Below, in pieces: positions 23,286-33,941 of a stretch of 64,000 nt of DNA. The notes beneath the pieces are model-generated. The model was not told where the DNA came from, did not search any database, and saw nothing but the letters and a program-made list of their open reading frames with translations. The translations under genes and the position numbers were made by a program. Numbering within the stretch: position 1 is the first letter of the stretch; every line of letters starts with the position of its first letter. The DNA is from Phaseolus vulgaris (lineage: Eukaryota > Streptophyta > Magnoliopsida > Fabales > Fabaceae): the NCBI RefSeq assembly GCF_000499845.2, contig NC_023755.2, positions 29,892,217-29,956,216 on the forward strand, given 5' to 3'.

Positions 23286-23949
23286 AATGGTTTTACCAAA
23301 GTTTTTGCTACGAAATTTAGAATCTAGATAATTGGTAGTTAAAACTTTGGTAGCTAATTAGATACCAATTTAGAAACTATTTAACAATAATAGAAACTAA
23401 TGTAGAAATCAAAAGTTTTTTTAGTATCTAAAATTGTCCCTAATTTAGTCACTATCGCAACTAATTATTTTTTTCTCTAAAATTAGTTTCTGTTTCATGG
23501 TTTTCTTGTAGTGGTGAAAATGTGTGAATAAAGACAAGACTTTCTTTTCTCATGAGCAAAAATTACAAATAATTACCACAAAAAGTCACATACACTATTA
23601 TAATCTTACATTTTGTCCTCAATAAACTTCACTTTTTCAATAAAAATTGATATATGATATTTCATTAATAATTATATATAATAAAAAGTGATTAAAATTA
23701 TTTGAATTTTTTTTCAAATCATATTTTCTAATTTTTTTCTCAAAATAAACTGTAGATACCCAAAAATATTTGATATATTTATAATAAAAATAAAAGTATT
23801 ATATATATTTATAGTAAAATACAAAATATTATATATATTAATAAAAATAAAATAAAAATAAAATAAAAATAATTAATTATATTATAATATTTATAGCCTA
23901 AATTATAGAATTTATATATTTAATCTATTATATATATTATTCATAATCA

Positions 23950-24230
23950 TTATATATATTTGATTATCCATTTATTGATTCTCTCTCGGATAACATGAAA
24001 GTCGATTTCAATGTGTTTGGTTCTCTCATAGAAGACTTGATTGTTGGCTTGAAGGTCTTGTAACATATATGTTACCCATTGAATTTCACAAGTTGTGCCA
24101 ACCAAGGCACAATATTTGGTTTCAAATGAACTTTTTGATATAGTTTGTTGTTTCTTTGTCTTCCAAGATATAAGAGACTCAACCAAGCAGATAGAAAAAC
24201 CAGTGTCATACACATGGGTAAATCAAATAT
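23950..24230 (-). pseudogene. Copia RNase H fragment
   Basis: Read on the minus strand it encodes SLISWKTKKQQTISKSSFETKYCALV, the end of a Ty1/copia RNase H, then ERTKHIEIDFHVIRERI. The normal stretch between (NPVFH region) is shortened, indicating an internal deletion. No other pol domain is attached. Confidence 0.8.
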
Positions 24231-24409
24231 TAAAGTTTAGAATTACAAGACCCAATCCTATTCCACACTTGAGATGATCCAAAAGCTCTTTGAGATCTTG
24301 AAAACCATTTATAGGAGCGTAAAACAACCTTTTTATACTCCAATCAAATGGTCAAAGCAGTTAAATCAAGAACCAAAAGTTGTTAGAATCATTTAAAACA
24401 GATTGGAAC

Positions 24410-24650
24410 AACTTAACATAATTTTGTTATGGTTTTCAGAAAAAACAACCAGTTGAATTCTCGAAACAATCGATTGAATCTGTTTGACAGCAAAGTCAAA
24501 ACAAGTCAAGCTTTTCAAACTCATTTTAAAAGCCACTAAGTGTCAAACAACCGGTTGAATCGACATTTCAACAGGTTGAATTTTCACACTCTTTAGAAAA
24601 CTCATATTTTCAAAAAGATTAAGATTCAATTAACCTTGGATCATCTTAAA
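24410..24650 (-). mobile_element. Diverged LTR fragment related to the 1958-8336 element
   Basis: On the minus strand the order motif pair, ACTTAGTGG, GTTTGAAAA, TTGACTT, GCTGTCAAAC, motif pair matches the order in the LTR at 2150-2290. The motifs themselves differ (CAACCGGTTGAAT, CAACCAGTTGAATT). Pairs start on the plus strand at 24446/24467 and 24548/24569, each 21 bp apart. Confidence 0.6.
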
Positions 24651-24665
24651 GAGTGGATTAACAAT

Positions 24666-25227
24666 TCAAAGACTACTAGACACACACAGAAAATAGGCAG
24701 CAAAGTCTTCAAGAGTTCCTCTTGGATTTGGACACATCAAAACACCTTGTTCATCACTCGGTTCTAAAACCCTAACTGTATCAGAAGTGGGGGTGCACAA
24801 CCCCTTCCTAGGTGAGGACCGATCATGATCTGAGGAATCCTCGAGAGGAGGCATATCTGCAAAATCATCCTCCCCTCCAGGAGATAATTGCAATGAACCC
24901 ATCCCGAGAGCCCATCACATGTCTTTTAAAGAAGAGAACTCAAACTCATAGAAACCCTTACCAAGAGGGATTGTTTTCCACGGTCCAATAGCCTTCCACA
25001 CAAGATGCAACTTTTTAGTTAAATTAAGGTGTGTGAGAGGTTTATCCCCCTTAGATAGAATAATCCGACCATGTAGATGGGTCTAGCAATCCTCAAGACC
25101 AACCAAGTAATCTTCCTCATCAACCCGGACAATAATCATGTCTCCCTTAATATAAGGAGTACTGGGACAAAGGAATGTCACATGTATTTCCCAAAGCCTG
25201 AGCAAATGATTTCCTTTGGCCTGGCAT
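24666..25227 (-). pseudogene. LINE ORF1-like (DUF4283) pseudogene
   Basis: A minus-strand start at 25227 gives MPGQRKSFAQALGNTCDIPL. After a frame change there follow KGDMIIVRVDEEDYLVGLEDC, a stop, HLHGRIILSKGDKPLTHLNL, KLHLVWKAIGPWKTIPLGKG and YEFEFSSLKDM. This order matches the DUF4283 domain of ORF1 in plant LINEs. The C-terminus changes to an acidic stretch (GEDDFADMPPLEDSSDHDR) and ends at 24666. Several stops and shifts make it non-functional, and no endonuclease or reverse transcriptase is present. Confidence 0.68.
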
Positions 25228-25249
25228 AGTAGAGGATTTCTTATTAGGA

Positions 25250-25870
25250 AACACTTCTCAATCCATCAAACAACCCCATGGGATAAGGAAACCCTTGGAG
25301 CCCTCCGCTATTCCCTACGAAGTTGCCGCCAAGAACCATGCATAGCCCCTCCCGCGCCCTCCAGCAAGAAGTACCTCCTAACTTGCACCGAGAGCACACG
25401 CCTCGCAGGCCACCATCGCACTGGCGCAAATTGCAAGCGTGCTCTCTCAAGCTGCACCCACCCACGTGACTACAAGCCCACCAAATTAACACGAGCAAGA
25501 CACCCTCGACTGCACTTCTCGCCAGATCAAGGTTCCCTCCACGTTGTGCCCCTACGTAGAAACTTGTGCCCTCCACGTTAAGCTCGCAATGCTCCCACAC
25601 ACGCCAACAAGAGACCTCCAAGCAAGATCTCCATTTTCTCCCTCCACGTAACAAGAATAAAACAAGAAAGAACAATGTAACATAGCCCTGGACCAAAACA
25701 AATCTTGGAACAAGCACGCATCAACTAAGCACCAAGCGGTGCACCCCTAGACCTCCACACTACTCGTCCTCCACGTAAAACTGTCACAATTGCTCCCTCC
25801 ACGTATCATCAACATAAAATCAAATTGGAAGCCTAACCTCCCAAAACCCTAGCAACAAAAGCATTAAAAA
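25250..25870 (-). other. GC-rich leader-like DNA upstream of the LINE ORF1 remnant
   Basis: The block repeats CCCTCCACGT about six times (25529-25805). Its position upstream of ORF1 on the minus strand suggests a LINE 5' UTR. A minus-strand open frame (25244-25717) is present but has no recognisable domain. Confidence 0.4.
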
Positions 25871-25979
25871 TATTTAAATCTAAAAAATAAAGCAAATTTT
25901 TTTAAAATATTGACAATATTTAGCAAATTATACTTTCAAATTTTAAACAAAAATTTTACCCGACAACGACGTCAAAAAC

Positions 25980-26230
25980 TTGATGACAATTTTACGGCAA
26001 GTGTATTGAGTCAGAAGTAATAATTTGTCCATAAGGACGAATATCGAACCACAAGGAATAGTTATTTAAAATCCTAGTAGTAGCATTCAATAAGTATAAG
26101 AATATGTACAATAGTTTGATTTCAAAGATATTGACATAAGTTTGCATGAAAGTTAAATGAAAACAAAATAAATGAGTAAAATATTTCAATTGACAAAATT
26201 GGGAATGAGGTTAATCCTTCTCACTCGTCT
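25980..26230. mobile_element. Possible gypsy-type LTR fragment
   Basis: The stretch ACGGCAAGTGTATTGAGTC followed by ATAAGGACGAATATCGAACC resembles a sequence common at the ends of large legume gypsy LTRs. I see no target duplication or partner LTR. Confidence 0.3.
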
Positions 26231-26727
26231 GTAGTTTTCAACATATAAAATTCCATCTTCATTGACATTGATGCACATATAAAAATCATTCATATTGATT
26301 CATTACATACAAAATTATTAAGAGAGTGAGGTGAGTTGATGAGAAACCCAAAGAAGATTCCCACTGGACACAAACTTAACCAAGTGGTTAAGTGTGAAAG
26401 TTCACTTCTAGAGGGCTAAGAGAACACACAATTATATTGTGATGAAGAAGATGATGTGCGAAAATAATGAACATATAAGATGAGAGGAAACAAGATAAAA
26501 TTAGAATGGAAAAGAGAAACACAAGAACATAAGAGGAATGGAAGTGGTGCAAAGGAAGGAAAAGAAGAGTAGAGAAAGCTTATGGATGAAGATGGCGGTC
26601 ACGCCACTTGGAGGATGGGATACTCCAAGATGAGTGGTGTAGAGCCGCCACTTAAAGTGTAAAACACTCAAGATAAGACCCAAGGATATAGAAGACTCAG
26701 CTCACTAAACATTCTGATAGAGTTTCT

Positions 26728-27622
26728 CACTAGTGCAAAAAGAAGAAAAGGATACGCTTTATTTAGTGCGGCTTTTGCGCTACCCGCTTTCGTAAAAAAC
26801 GCGGTGGCATTTTTGAAATTATTTTGATTTACGAATGCGGTTATTTGAATAGCCGCATTCGTAAATCAAAGCACTTGATTTACGAATGCGGTTATTTGTA
26901 TAACCGCATTCGTAAATCAAAATTCTTTGATTTACGAATGCGGTTTTACCTTTAACCGCATTCGTAAATCCTTTATTACCCTAAATTTTGAAGCGCACCA
27001 CACACAATTTCAAACTTTATTTCTCATCTTTGCCTTCGTTTCGCGTTTGCACTCTGAGTTCATCTCCTTCTGCTGCATCTGCATTCCATTTGTGCAATGT
27101 AAGTTTCTTGAACTCTTTTTCTTCCTCTTCATCTTCACAAATATATGCATAAATGTTTTTCGTTTTTCTTATATATGTTTTTTTCCTTGCATTGGTGGTC
27201 TCGAAGCACCGTTTCGTTGGCTGACATTCGTTTTTCTTACATTGTTTGGTTTCTCGCATTGCTCAGTACTCTTTCATTGTCTTCGTGGTTTCTTGTGGAT
27301 TTTTTGGTTTGCTCCGTTGCTGCTTCCCTGTCCGCCGTCACTTCTGCTGCCGCCACCATTGTTGGCGCTCCCGTGACTCTTCATCAACGTTGGCTTCACA
27401 CAAGATTGACGATGTTTTAAAATTTTTAATTTTTTTTAATGATTTGGCATATACAAGTGCGGTTAAAGCAAATAACCGCACTTGTAAATGGTATTTATAA
27501 ATGCGGCTATATAGCCGCATTTATATTTATTGATTTACAAGTGCGTGTTGATCAAATGCGGCTATAAAGCCGCATTTATAAATTCGAAATAACCGCATTT
27601 GTTTTATGTTTCTGCACTAGTG
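26728..27622. mobile_element. Complete non-autonomous CACTA element with hairpin subterminal arrays
   Basis: An 895-bp element starts CACTAGTGCAAAAAG and ends TTTCTGCACTAGTG, with a perfect TCT duplication at 26725-26727 and 27623-27625. The left subterminal region holds three hairpins built on GATTTACGAATGCGG (26824-26970). The right holds three built on ACAAGTGCGG or ATAAATGCGGCTAT (27453-27581). The middle (about 26990-27420) is unlike the arms and has no recognisable transposase. Confidence 0.9.
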
Positions 27623-27639
27623 TCTTTTCTATTTAAAAT

Positions 27640-28770
27640 TCAGTGTGTAAATTACATGAGGGCCCCCCCTTTAAGTAGGAGAGAGTGACTTGGGGTGCAA
27701 GAGTGAGAGGGGTAGAGGAGTCATTTGTGAGAAACCTTCTAAAAGGTAGGTCAAAAAAACCCTAAACCTAGGTGCACGTGTCATGAGAGGTGGGCTTGAC
27801 ACAAGCCCAAATTACTAAGCACACCCTACTCTATCTTATTCTTCTATTTTGACCCCCAAAGTGAGCCCAATTTATTTACATAAATTTATCTTTTAAAAAG
27901 AAAAGAACATCTGATGCTCTGGCCTATGTCTAGTTCTTCTTCTGCTGAGGTCCTTTTGAAGTTCGGTGGGAACTTGTTTTGGATGTTGAGATGACTGATT
28001 TAATTGTGAAGTGTTTATTGTGTCCCTAGTCATTTGTTTGTCGAGATAGTTTGTATTAAAGAGTCTCCTAAATATTGATCCCTCGCATATTTATGAAAAC
28101 TCCTTATCATTATGAACATATGTTATAAAGCAATTATCATTTCAAATATATTCCTAGCATTCAAATATGCTAAGAATTATCATTTAGGTCAGATGCTTAG
28201 AAATACTTTCCAGTCAAATCTAAGGATCAAAATCATGAATAGTTTTAAGCTTTGAGAATAAAATGATAATACCAATCATCAATCAAGAACTGAATATTAT
28301 AGATGAATAACACCTCATACATAATAATTTGAACAAATTTCTCTCAATCCCAAAGAAAATAATTAGCCATTCATGGTGGTTATTACAAGCATGGACAACA
28401 AGAAAAAAGATCTAGAGTGTTTCTCCTTAACAGTTTCCTATTTTAGGGTTTCCTTCCTTTAGTTCCTCCAAGTAATCCCAATGATTTCTAGGTTTATGCC
28501 TCCCACTTCTATTTAACCTAATTGGGCTTGAGCTAAGTGACATATTTATTCATAATATATCATTTTCTTCATCTCTCCTTAAATTCATTTGGTTCTTATT
28601 CTTCTCATAATCCAAAAATATGTAAAAAGGTTCAAATTCCTAAATTAAAGGTTGAATTATAACTATTTTATCAATTAAAGTCCATAAGTGTTTATCTTTT
28701 TGTATGAAATATTACTTAATTATGGAATTTATCAGCTGGGTCCCCAAATATCAATATGTAACAATTCAAA
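27640..28770. other. Intergenic DNA without supported gene
   Basis: Mostly AT-rich. A less AT-rich patch at 27660-27830 may be old retrotransposon sequence. I cannot assign it. Confidence 0.35.
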
Positions 28771-28773
28771 ATT

Positions 28774-30570
28774 TTAAATAGTGTGAGTATCACTAAGAAA
28801 AAAAGGATGTCTTTTCTGTTTAGCTTGACGACAAGTATCACAGACATAAGATTTTTCAATACAGATGTTAGGAGAATAAGATTTTAAAACCTTTAATCTC
28901 TCATCTGAAGGATGTCCCATTATATAGTGCCAAAGATTAACATTTTTAACAATACAGTTCAAGGTAGGAGAAAAAGATTGATCAGCATGATCAACAATAT
29001 TGTAAAAACCATACAAACCCACCACTAGATCAATTGAACCAATCTTGTCTTTGATTTTAAAGTCATGTATCACACACTCAATAGAAGAAAAGATTAGTTC
29101 ACACGTAAGAGAAGCAATAATTTTAGATTTATAGATAAGATTAGAGGAGAAATATGAAACATGTAATACATTTTTTAAAAATTGTTTTTGACTAAAATGC
29201 ACAGTTTTAGAATAATAAGTAGAGAAAAAATGACCATTAGGTAATTTTATAATAGTGGGTTTGATCCAAAGATAAGAACTAAAGTTAGATAAAGAGAAGA
29301 AAACATGATTTGTTGTCCCAAAATTTAATATTCAAGATTATTTATTTAGAATGGATTTGTTTGAAGTATGGATATTACCTATAGGTGAAAGATTCTGACT
29401 TTGATGACCCATATCAATAGGAATAAAACCAACTTGATTCATTTGAGCTTGGCCAATTGAGTTGCTAGCATTTTTAAAATGGTCTAAAAGAATTTGATAT
29501 TGTTGTTGTGTGATACGAACATCCCCATTATCCCATTTGGTTTGATCTTTGACAAAAGAATTCTCTTCTAGAATAACCACATTATTAACTTGAAAAATAC
29601 TTATCATTTTGCAATCTATAACCTAGGAGATAACCATGCTTTTTATAAAAGGTTTATATAGTATGACTAGTTTTCCCACAATGTGTACAAATATTTTAAT
29701 TATTATTAGCAAACCTAAAAAAAATCCATCTTGATTGGGAAACCTATGTTTCTTATAACAATAGACTCAATATCACCATTTTTCCACCAAAGGAACAAGT
29801 AATTGAGGATTGCATAACAGTTTTGCTAATTATAGGATTTATGTTTTTGATATTGGTAACTAAAACATTATTGATTAACTGGCATTCTTGTTGAACAGCA
29901 AAGAAAAAAAAATTGGTTATGGGTGGAATAAGTTCCATAAGAAGTACATAAGTCTTAACATTGTTATAATGATCATTTAGGCTATGGAGTAATTGCATGT
30001 CTTGGTCCTCCTTTTTTCTTTGACAGATGACTGAAGAAACATTACAAGAACATTTATTATGGCATCTGCAAACAGGATGAGGACTAAACTTTTCTTGCTC
30101 ATCCAAAAATATTCTCAGTTTGGTGAAATATTTGGTAATACAAAGATCACCTTGGCTTAGGGAAGACACTTCCTTTTAAAGGTCAGAGATGCGTCAAAGG
30201 TCCCCCTTGCGAGAATCTAGCTTTAAGACCATTCCAGATATCTAGAGTTTTATCTATCCATATGATAGTTTGACGGATATGAATAGAAAAAAAATGAACA
30301 AGCCAAGATACTACCATATTATTGCAGCGATTCCAAGACGAGAAAAAGGGACAGTACCATGGATGAACTTAACTTTTTTCTTTGCACTTAGAGTCGTGAC
30401 CATGAACCTGCTCTAAGAGTGATAGTTGGTGGAACCAAGAATTGGAAAAACAAGGAATGTAGTCGGGTTTTCATTAGGGTGGAGATACAAGAAATTTTGA
30501 ACATGTTCTCAAGCCGTATTAGACAATATACCATCTAATGCAAGTTTCTATCGACATCGTCTACACCACC
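28774..30570 (-). pseudogene. Truncated copia gag and GAG-pre-integrase remnant
   Basis: Reading leftward from about 30570, an N-terminal gag segment (YLHPNENPTTFLV) precedes a degraded core and SLSQGDLCITKYFTKLRIF (from about 30169). Next is a Cys-rich CRCHNKCSCNV segment, then LLHSLNDHYNNVKTYVLLM. The protease region is eroded (WILNFGTTNHV, about 29320). LWHYIMGHPSDERLKVLKS and CDTCRQAKQKR (about 28810-28930) are the GAG-pre-integrase domain. Integrase, reverse transcriptase and RNase H are missing. Frames change many times. Confidence 0.78.
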
Positions 30571-30671
30571 TAGTGTTGCAAGAACAAAAGAAAAAAAAAG
30601 AATAATAAGATATGAAAAGAAAAAACAAGAAACAAAATAAATAAAAGGGGAGAAATAGAAGACACAATAGA

Positions 30672-30687
30672 GTTTTGATACCATAAT
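30672..30687 (-). other. Primer-binding site of the truncated copia remnant
   Basis: TGGTATCAAAACTC on the minus strand resembles the initiator-Met tRNA complement. It lies just upstream of the gag remnant, so the 5' LTR would lie beyond 30687. I could not find its limits. Confidence 0.5.
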
Positions 30688-31158
30688 AGAGTTAAGGGTA
30701 AGATCTTATCATGAACCTATGGAAGAATCCTGAAATCAAAACAACATATCAAAAGTAATTTATAAGGATAAATCAAAACCCTAGATGAAAAGAAGAAAAT
30801 TGAAATGGTGAGAAGCATCGAGAAGTAAATGAGTAAAAGAGAAAAGATTAAAAAAAATCGTTCAATAATGCAAAGTTACAGTGACTCATCACTGATACAA
30901 CAAAATAGAAAAGTGAACAAGGACAAACAAGTGGGAGAAAAAACTAAGGTCCAAAAGAAAAATAAAACTACAAATGAGTAAGGTCCAAAAGTCCAAAAAC
31001 ATAGTTTATCAACAAACAAAAATCACTAACTTATATGATTTTTAACCCCATATATAAAAAAGAGAAAAAAAATGAAACAAAAATATTTTTGGAAAAGAAA
31101 ATCTCATGGTAAATAATATTTTTAAAACTTTAACTTTTCATTATATTGCTCATATAAC

Positions 31159-31335
31159 TAGGGATGACAATGTGGGGCGGGCTATGCGAGTCGACCTGCA
31201 GCTCGCTACCAAAAAGTGCGGAATGGACTCACTAATCTAGTCTGTTGACCATTTAGGCCAGCCTCGCATAACTCGCAGCTCATGTAGGTCAATAGTGGGA
31301 CAGGACGAGTTGGCCCACTAGCCGCATAAATAAAA
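31159..31335 (+). mobile_element. Fragment of the GC-rich hAT-like element
   Basis: It begins TAGGGATGACAATGTGGGGC and contains GCATAACTCGCAG and AGTTGGCCCACTAGCCGCATAA. These are decayed matches to the 5' half of the element at 38547-38999. No matching right end or target duplication is visible. Confidence 0.6.
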
Positions 31336-31545
31336 AATATTTTTTTAAAAAAAAAAAAGAATGATACCCAATTGCCAAGCCAGTGCCACCCGTACATATA
31401 GATTCATTTAGCGAGATAACACTTTGTTGTTATTATTTATTGCAAATGCAGCACGATAAATTTATATTGACTAACATGTGTTCATAAATTCTAGAGAGAA
31501 AAAAAACTGTAAAGATTGAAAGCTAAAAATTTAGATAGAATATCA

Positions 31546-33145
31546 TGTTGGGTTCAATAATGTCAAAGTTCAAGAGGGGGTGAATTGAGCTTTTAAAACT
31601 TTCGCACAGATTTGGATTTATCACAGGTTAGAGAAGAATAAATCGATTTATTTGACAATGAACAGATTTATTTTTATACTGCTTATGTAGTAAGACAGTT
31701 ATATCAATTAAGTGATTTTTTATTTTAAGCAGATTGAGTGATAAGCTACAATCACATTAATTTTTCAGAGAAAATAGTGAAAACTAAATCTATAAACCTC
31801 AACTTTTAAAGTAAGTGATGAATGTTCAATTTAAGACTTGACAATTAATTGTGTAAGACTTCCACAAATCAGTGAGTTCCAATTATGTTCAACAGTTCAT
31901 ACACTTTTAAAGAGATCAAACAGATTTTTCTAGAAATCAAGAACAGAATGAACAAGCCCATAAAGAACATGTTTATTTTTAATTGAACATATTCTATTTC
32001 TGACAGTTTAACAGATAAACCAGTAAATGAGATCAGAGATTAAGAGAGATTTGAACACAACGAGATTATACTGGTTCACTCAACTAAGCTACATCTAGTC
32101 TCACCTAATCCAAGGTGAAATCCACTAAAACACTATTCACAACACTTACACAACCACTGTTCTTGAACCCTACAAGAACTTGGCACACCTTGCTGAAAAA
32201 CACTATTCCAGCACACACAACTCTTCAAGAAACCCTATCAAGAAGAGTCTTACAATCACACTTTACAAGGAATTGAAAGATGAAACGAATACACCTGGTA
32301 TGAGAATGCAGAAATCTGACTTAAACCAGTAGAACAAATTGCACACAATGTGATAGCACCTCCAACCAAGCCTTAGAACAAAGCAAGAACAAGCACAGTT
32401 TCTGGTTTTGAAAATCCTTCAAGAACACGTACTTATTCAATGCAAAACACTCAATCTCTGTTTTAAAACTTGTTTTCTCAACATTCATTTCAAGTCTGAA
32501 ACAACTCTTCTTTTATAAGAAACATTTTATAACAGACTTTCAAAAAACAGTTAAAGTAGTTATAAAATGAACATATTGAAAATAAAATGAATAGGTTTGT
32601 TTTTTTATAGCAGTGAAAGATTTTGTTAGATGTAGGAGACTTAGTCAAACTCTCTGGTGCAAAGATAAGTTGTTTGAAAAACCTTTTAAGAAAACATGGC
32701 ACCAGACTAAAAAGAATCTATTCATTTACAGAAGAACAGATTCATTTCAAAACGATAACAAGAACTTTTTAACAAGTGAAACACAATCGTTTTAATGGAA
32801 TGAAGACTTAGTCAAGATACTTGATGCATAAAACATGATTTTCAAAAAACACTTAATCAATACATCAGTTTAAGAAAATAATCTATTCATTTATAGAAGA
32901 ACATATTCATTTTCTATGCAGTAAAGGATATCTTTACAAAACATGTGAAAAACATTTTCATAAGACTTGTGCTTGCACTTATCACATGGTCAGGGGTTAA
33001 GAGGTTACCCAGCAAAAAGCCTACTTTAAATAACCTCTAATCTATACCTAAGACATCCTTAAAGCAAATACAAAGACTAAGAAAAAAATACACATTTGGC
33101 TTCATCAAACACTTTGTCTTGAAGGGGCAGCATCCATCTTCAACC
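31546..33145 (-). mobile_element. 1.6-kb solo LTR
   Basis: A perfect TATCA duplication flanks it (31541-31545 and 33146-33150). In its own minus-strand sense it starts GGTTGAAGATGG (expected TGTTGAAG, so the first base has changed) and ends CCCAACA. The block ACTGGTTCACTCAACTAAGCTACATC near 32070 is the reverse complement of a diverged version of the LTR at 2770-2815, so it is a distant relative. It carries paired ATTCATTT-type motifs 20 bp apart. There is no internal coding region. Confidence 0.78.
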
Positions 33146-33150
33146 TATCA

Positions 33151-33770
33151 TACAAGTTAAATACATTTTTAAAGTGTATTCGTATTTTATTTTCTTCATA
33201 CGCATGCAAACGCCGGACTCAGTGGGAAATGTGTGCGAATGAACAGAAATTTGCTAGGGAGAGGAATTGTTACAAAATTTGCTATTTCAGCCAAAAAGGT
33301 AAAAATACAGAAATTTGCAATTTCAACTTAACACAAAATTCAATATATTTTATCTTTATTTATTGTGTATTATTTAATAGATTGAGTAAATTATCGTTAT
33401 GCAAATCTATACTAAAAAATTTAATATATGATTGCAGGTGTGAGTTGACCTCTCTAATTCCCAGATTTAATTAGACAAATACAATTTATAAAAAGCTTAA
33501 AGTTTATTTAAGAAGTGAGTTATACGGATAGACCTAGTCACCTCTACGAGTAAAATTATTTTTACAAATAGTCACAAGCACTTTCTTTCTAATTATCTCG
33601 CATTACCACAAAATTTTAATTCTTCTTATATTTTACATTATTTATATGTAAAGTTAATTACCTTCAAAGTATATCAATTAAAAACAATACTGATTTCATT
33701 TCTCGGTGTTATAATTTCCAGAAAATATTTTTCGGAAGATTTTCAAAATAAACTTTTTGGAATATATATA
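33151..33770. other. AT-rich intergenic DNA
   Basis: I see no supported gene or repeat. Confidence 0.5.
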
Positions 33771-33775
33771 ATATG

Positions 33776-33941
33776 TGTTATGATTAGCACGTGGCCATTA
33801 TAGAAAGCAGAATAAGTATTATTTATGAATATCGAACTGTTGTATATTTACAGAAGGGCAAAGGATACATATATATATATATATATATATATCCATGAGA
33901 AACAGAATACGTAAAGCAGTTACATAACTCTTGGCCTAACA
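33776..33941 (-). repeat. 3' LTR of the copia element
   Basis: It starts TGTTATGATTAGCACGTGG and ends GGCCTAACA, as read on the plus strand. A TA microsatellite inside accounts for part of its extra length over the other LTR. Confidence 0.93.

Larger units (their letters stand above)
21802..23513. mobile_element. Non-autonomous CACTA element carrying a solo LTR and a tandem duplication
   Basis: The left end is CACTACAAAAAATATC and the right end is TTTTCTTGTAGTG, the inverted CACTACAAGAAAA type. GTG is duplicated on both sides (21799-21801 and 23514-23516). The element's own sequence is a series of subterminal repeats such as TTTAGAGACTAAAAAAAATGG and TTTCTAAATTAGTTTC. It encodes no transposase. 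About two thirds of its present length comes from the LTR insertion and the later duplication, so the original element was roughly 350-400 bp. Confidence 0.88.

Noticed and set aside
25244..25717. 157-codon minus-strand frame rich in Cys, Leu and Gly
   Set aside because: It overlaps the repeated CCCTCCACGT leader upstream of the LINE remnant and has no recognisable domain.
26927..27376. 149-codon frame in the CACTA derivative
   Set aside because: Composition is Phe/Leu/Cys-rich and frame-dependent. It starts inside a subterminal hairpin and lacks transposase motifs.
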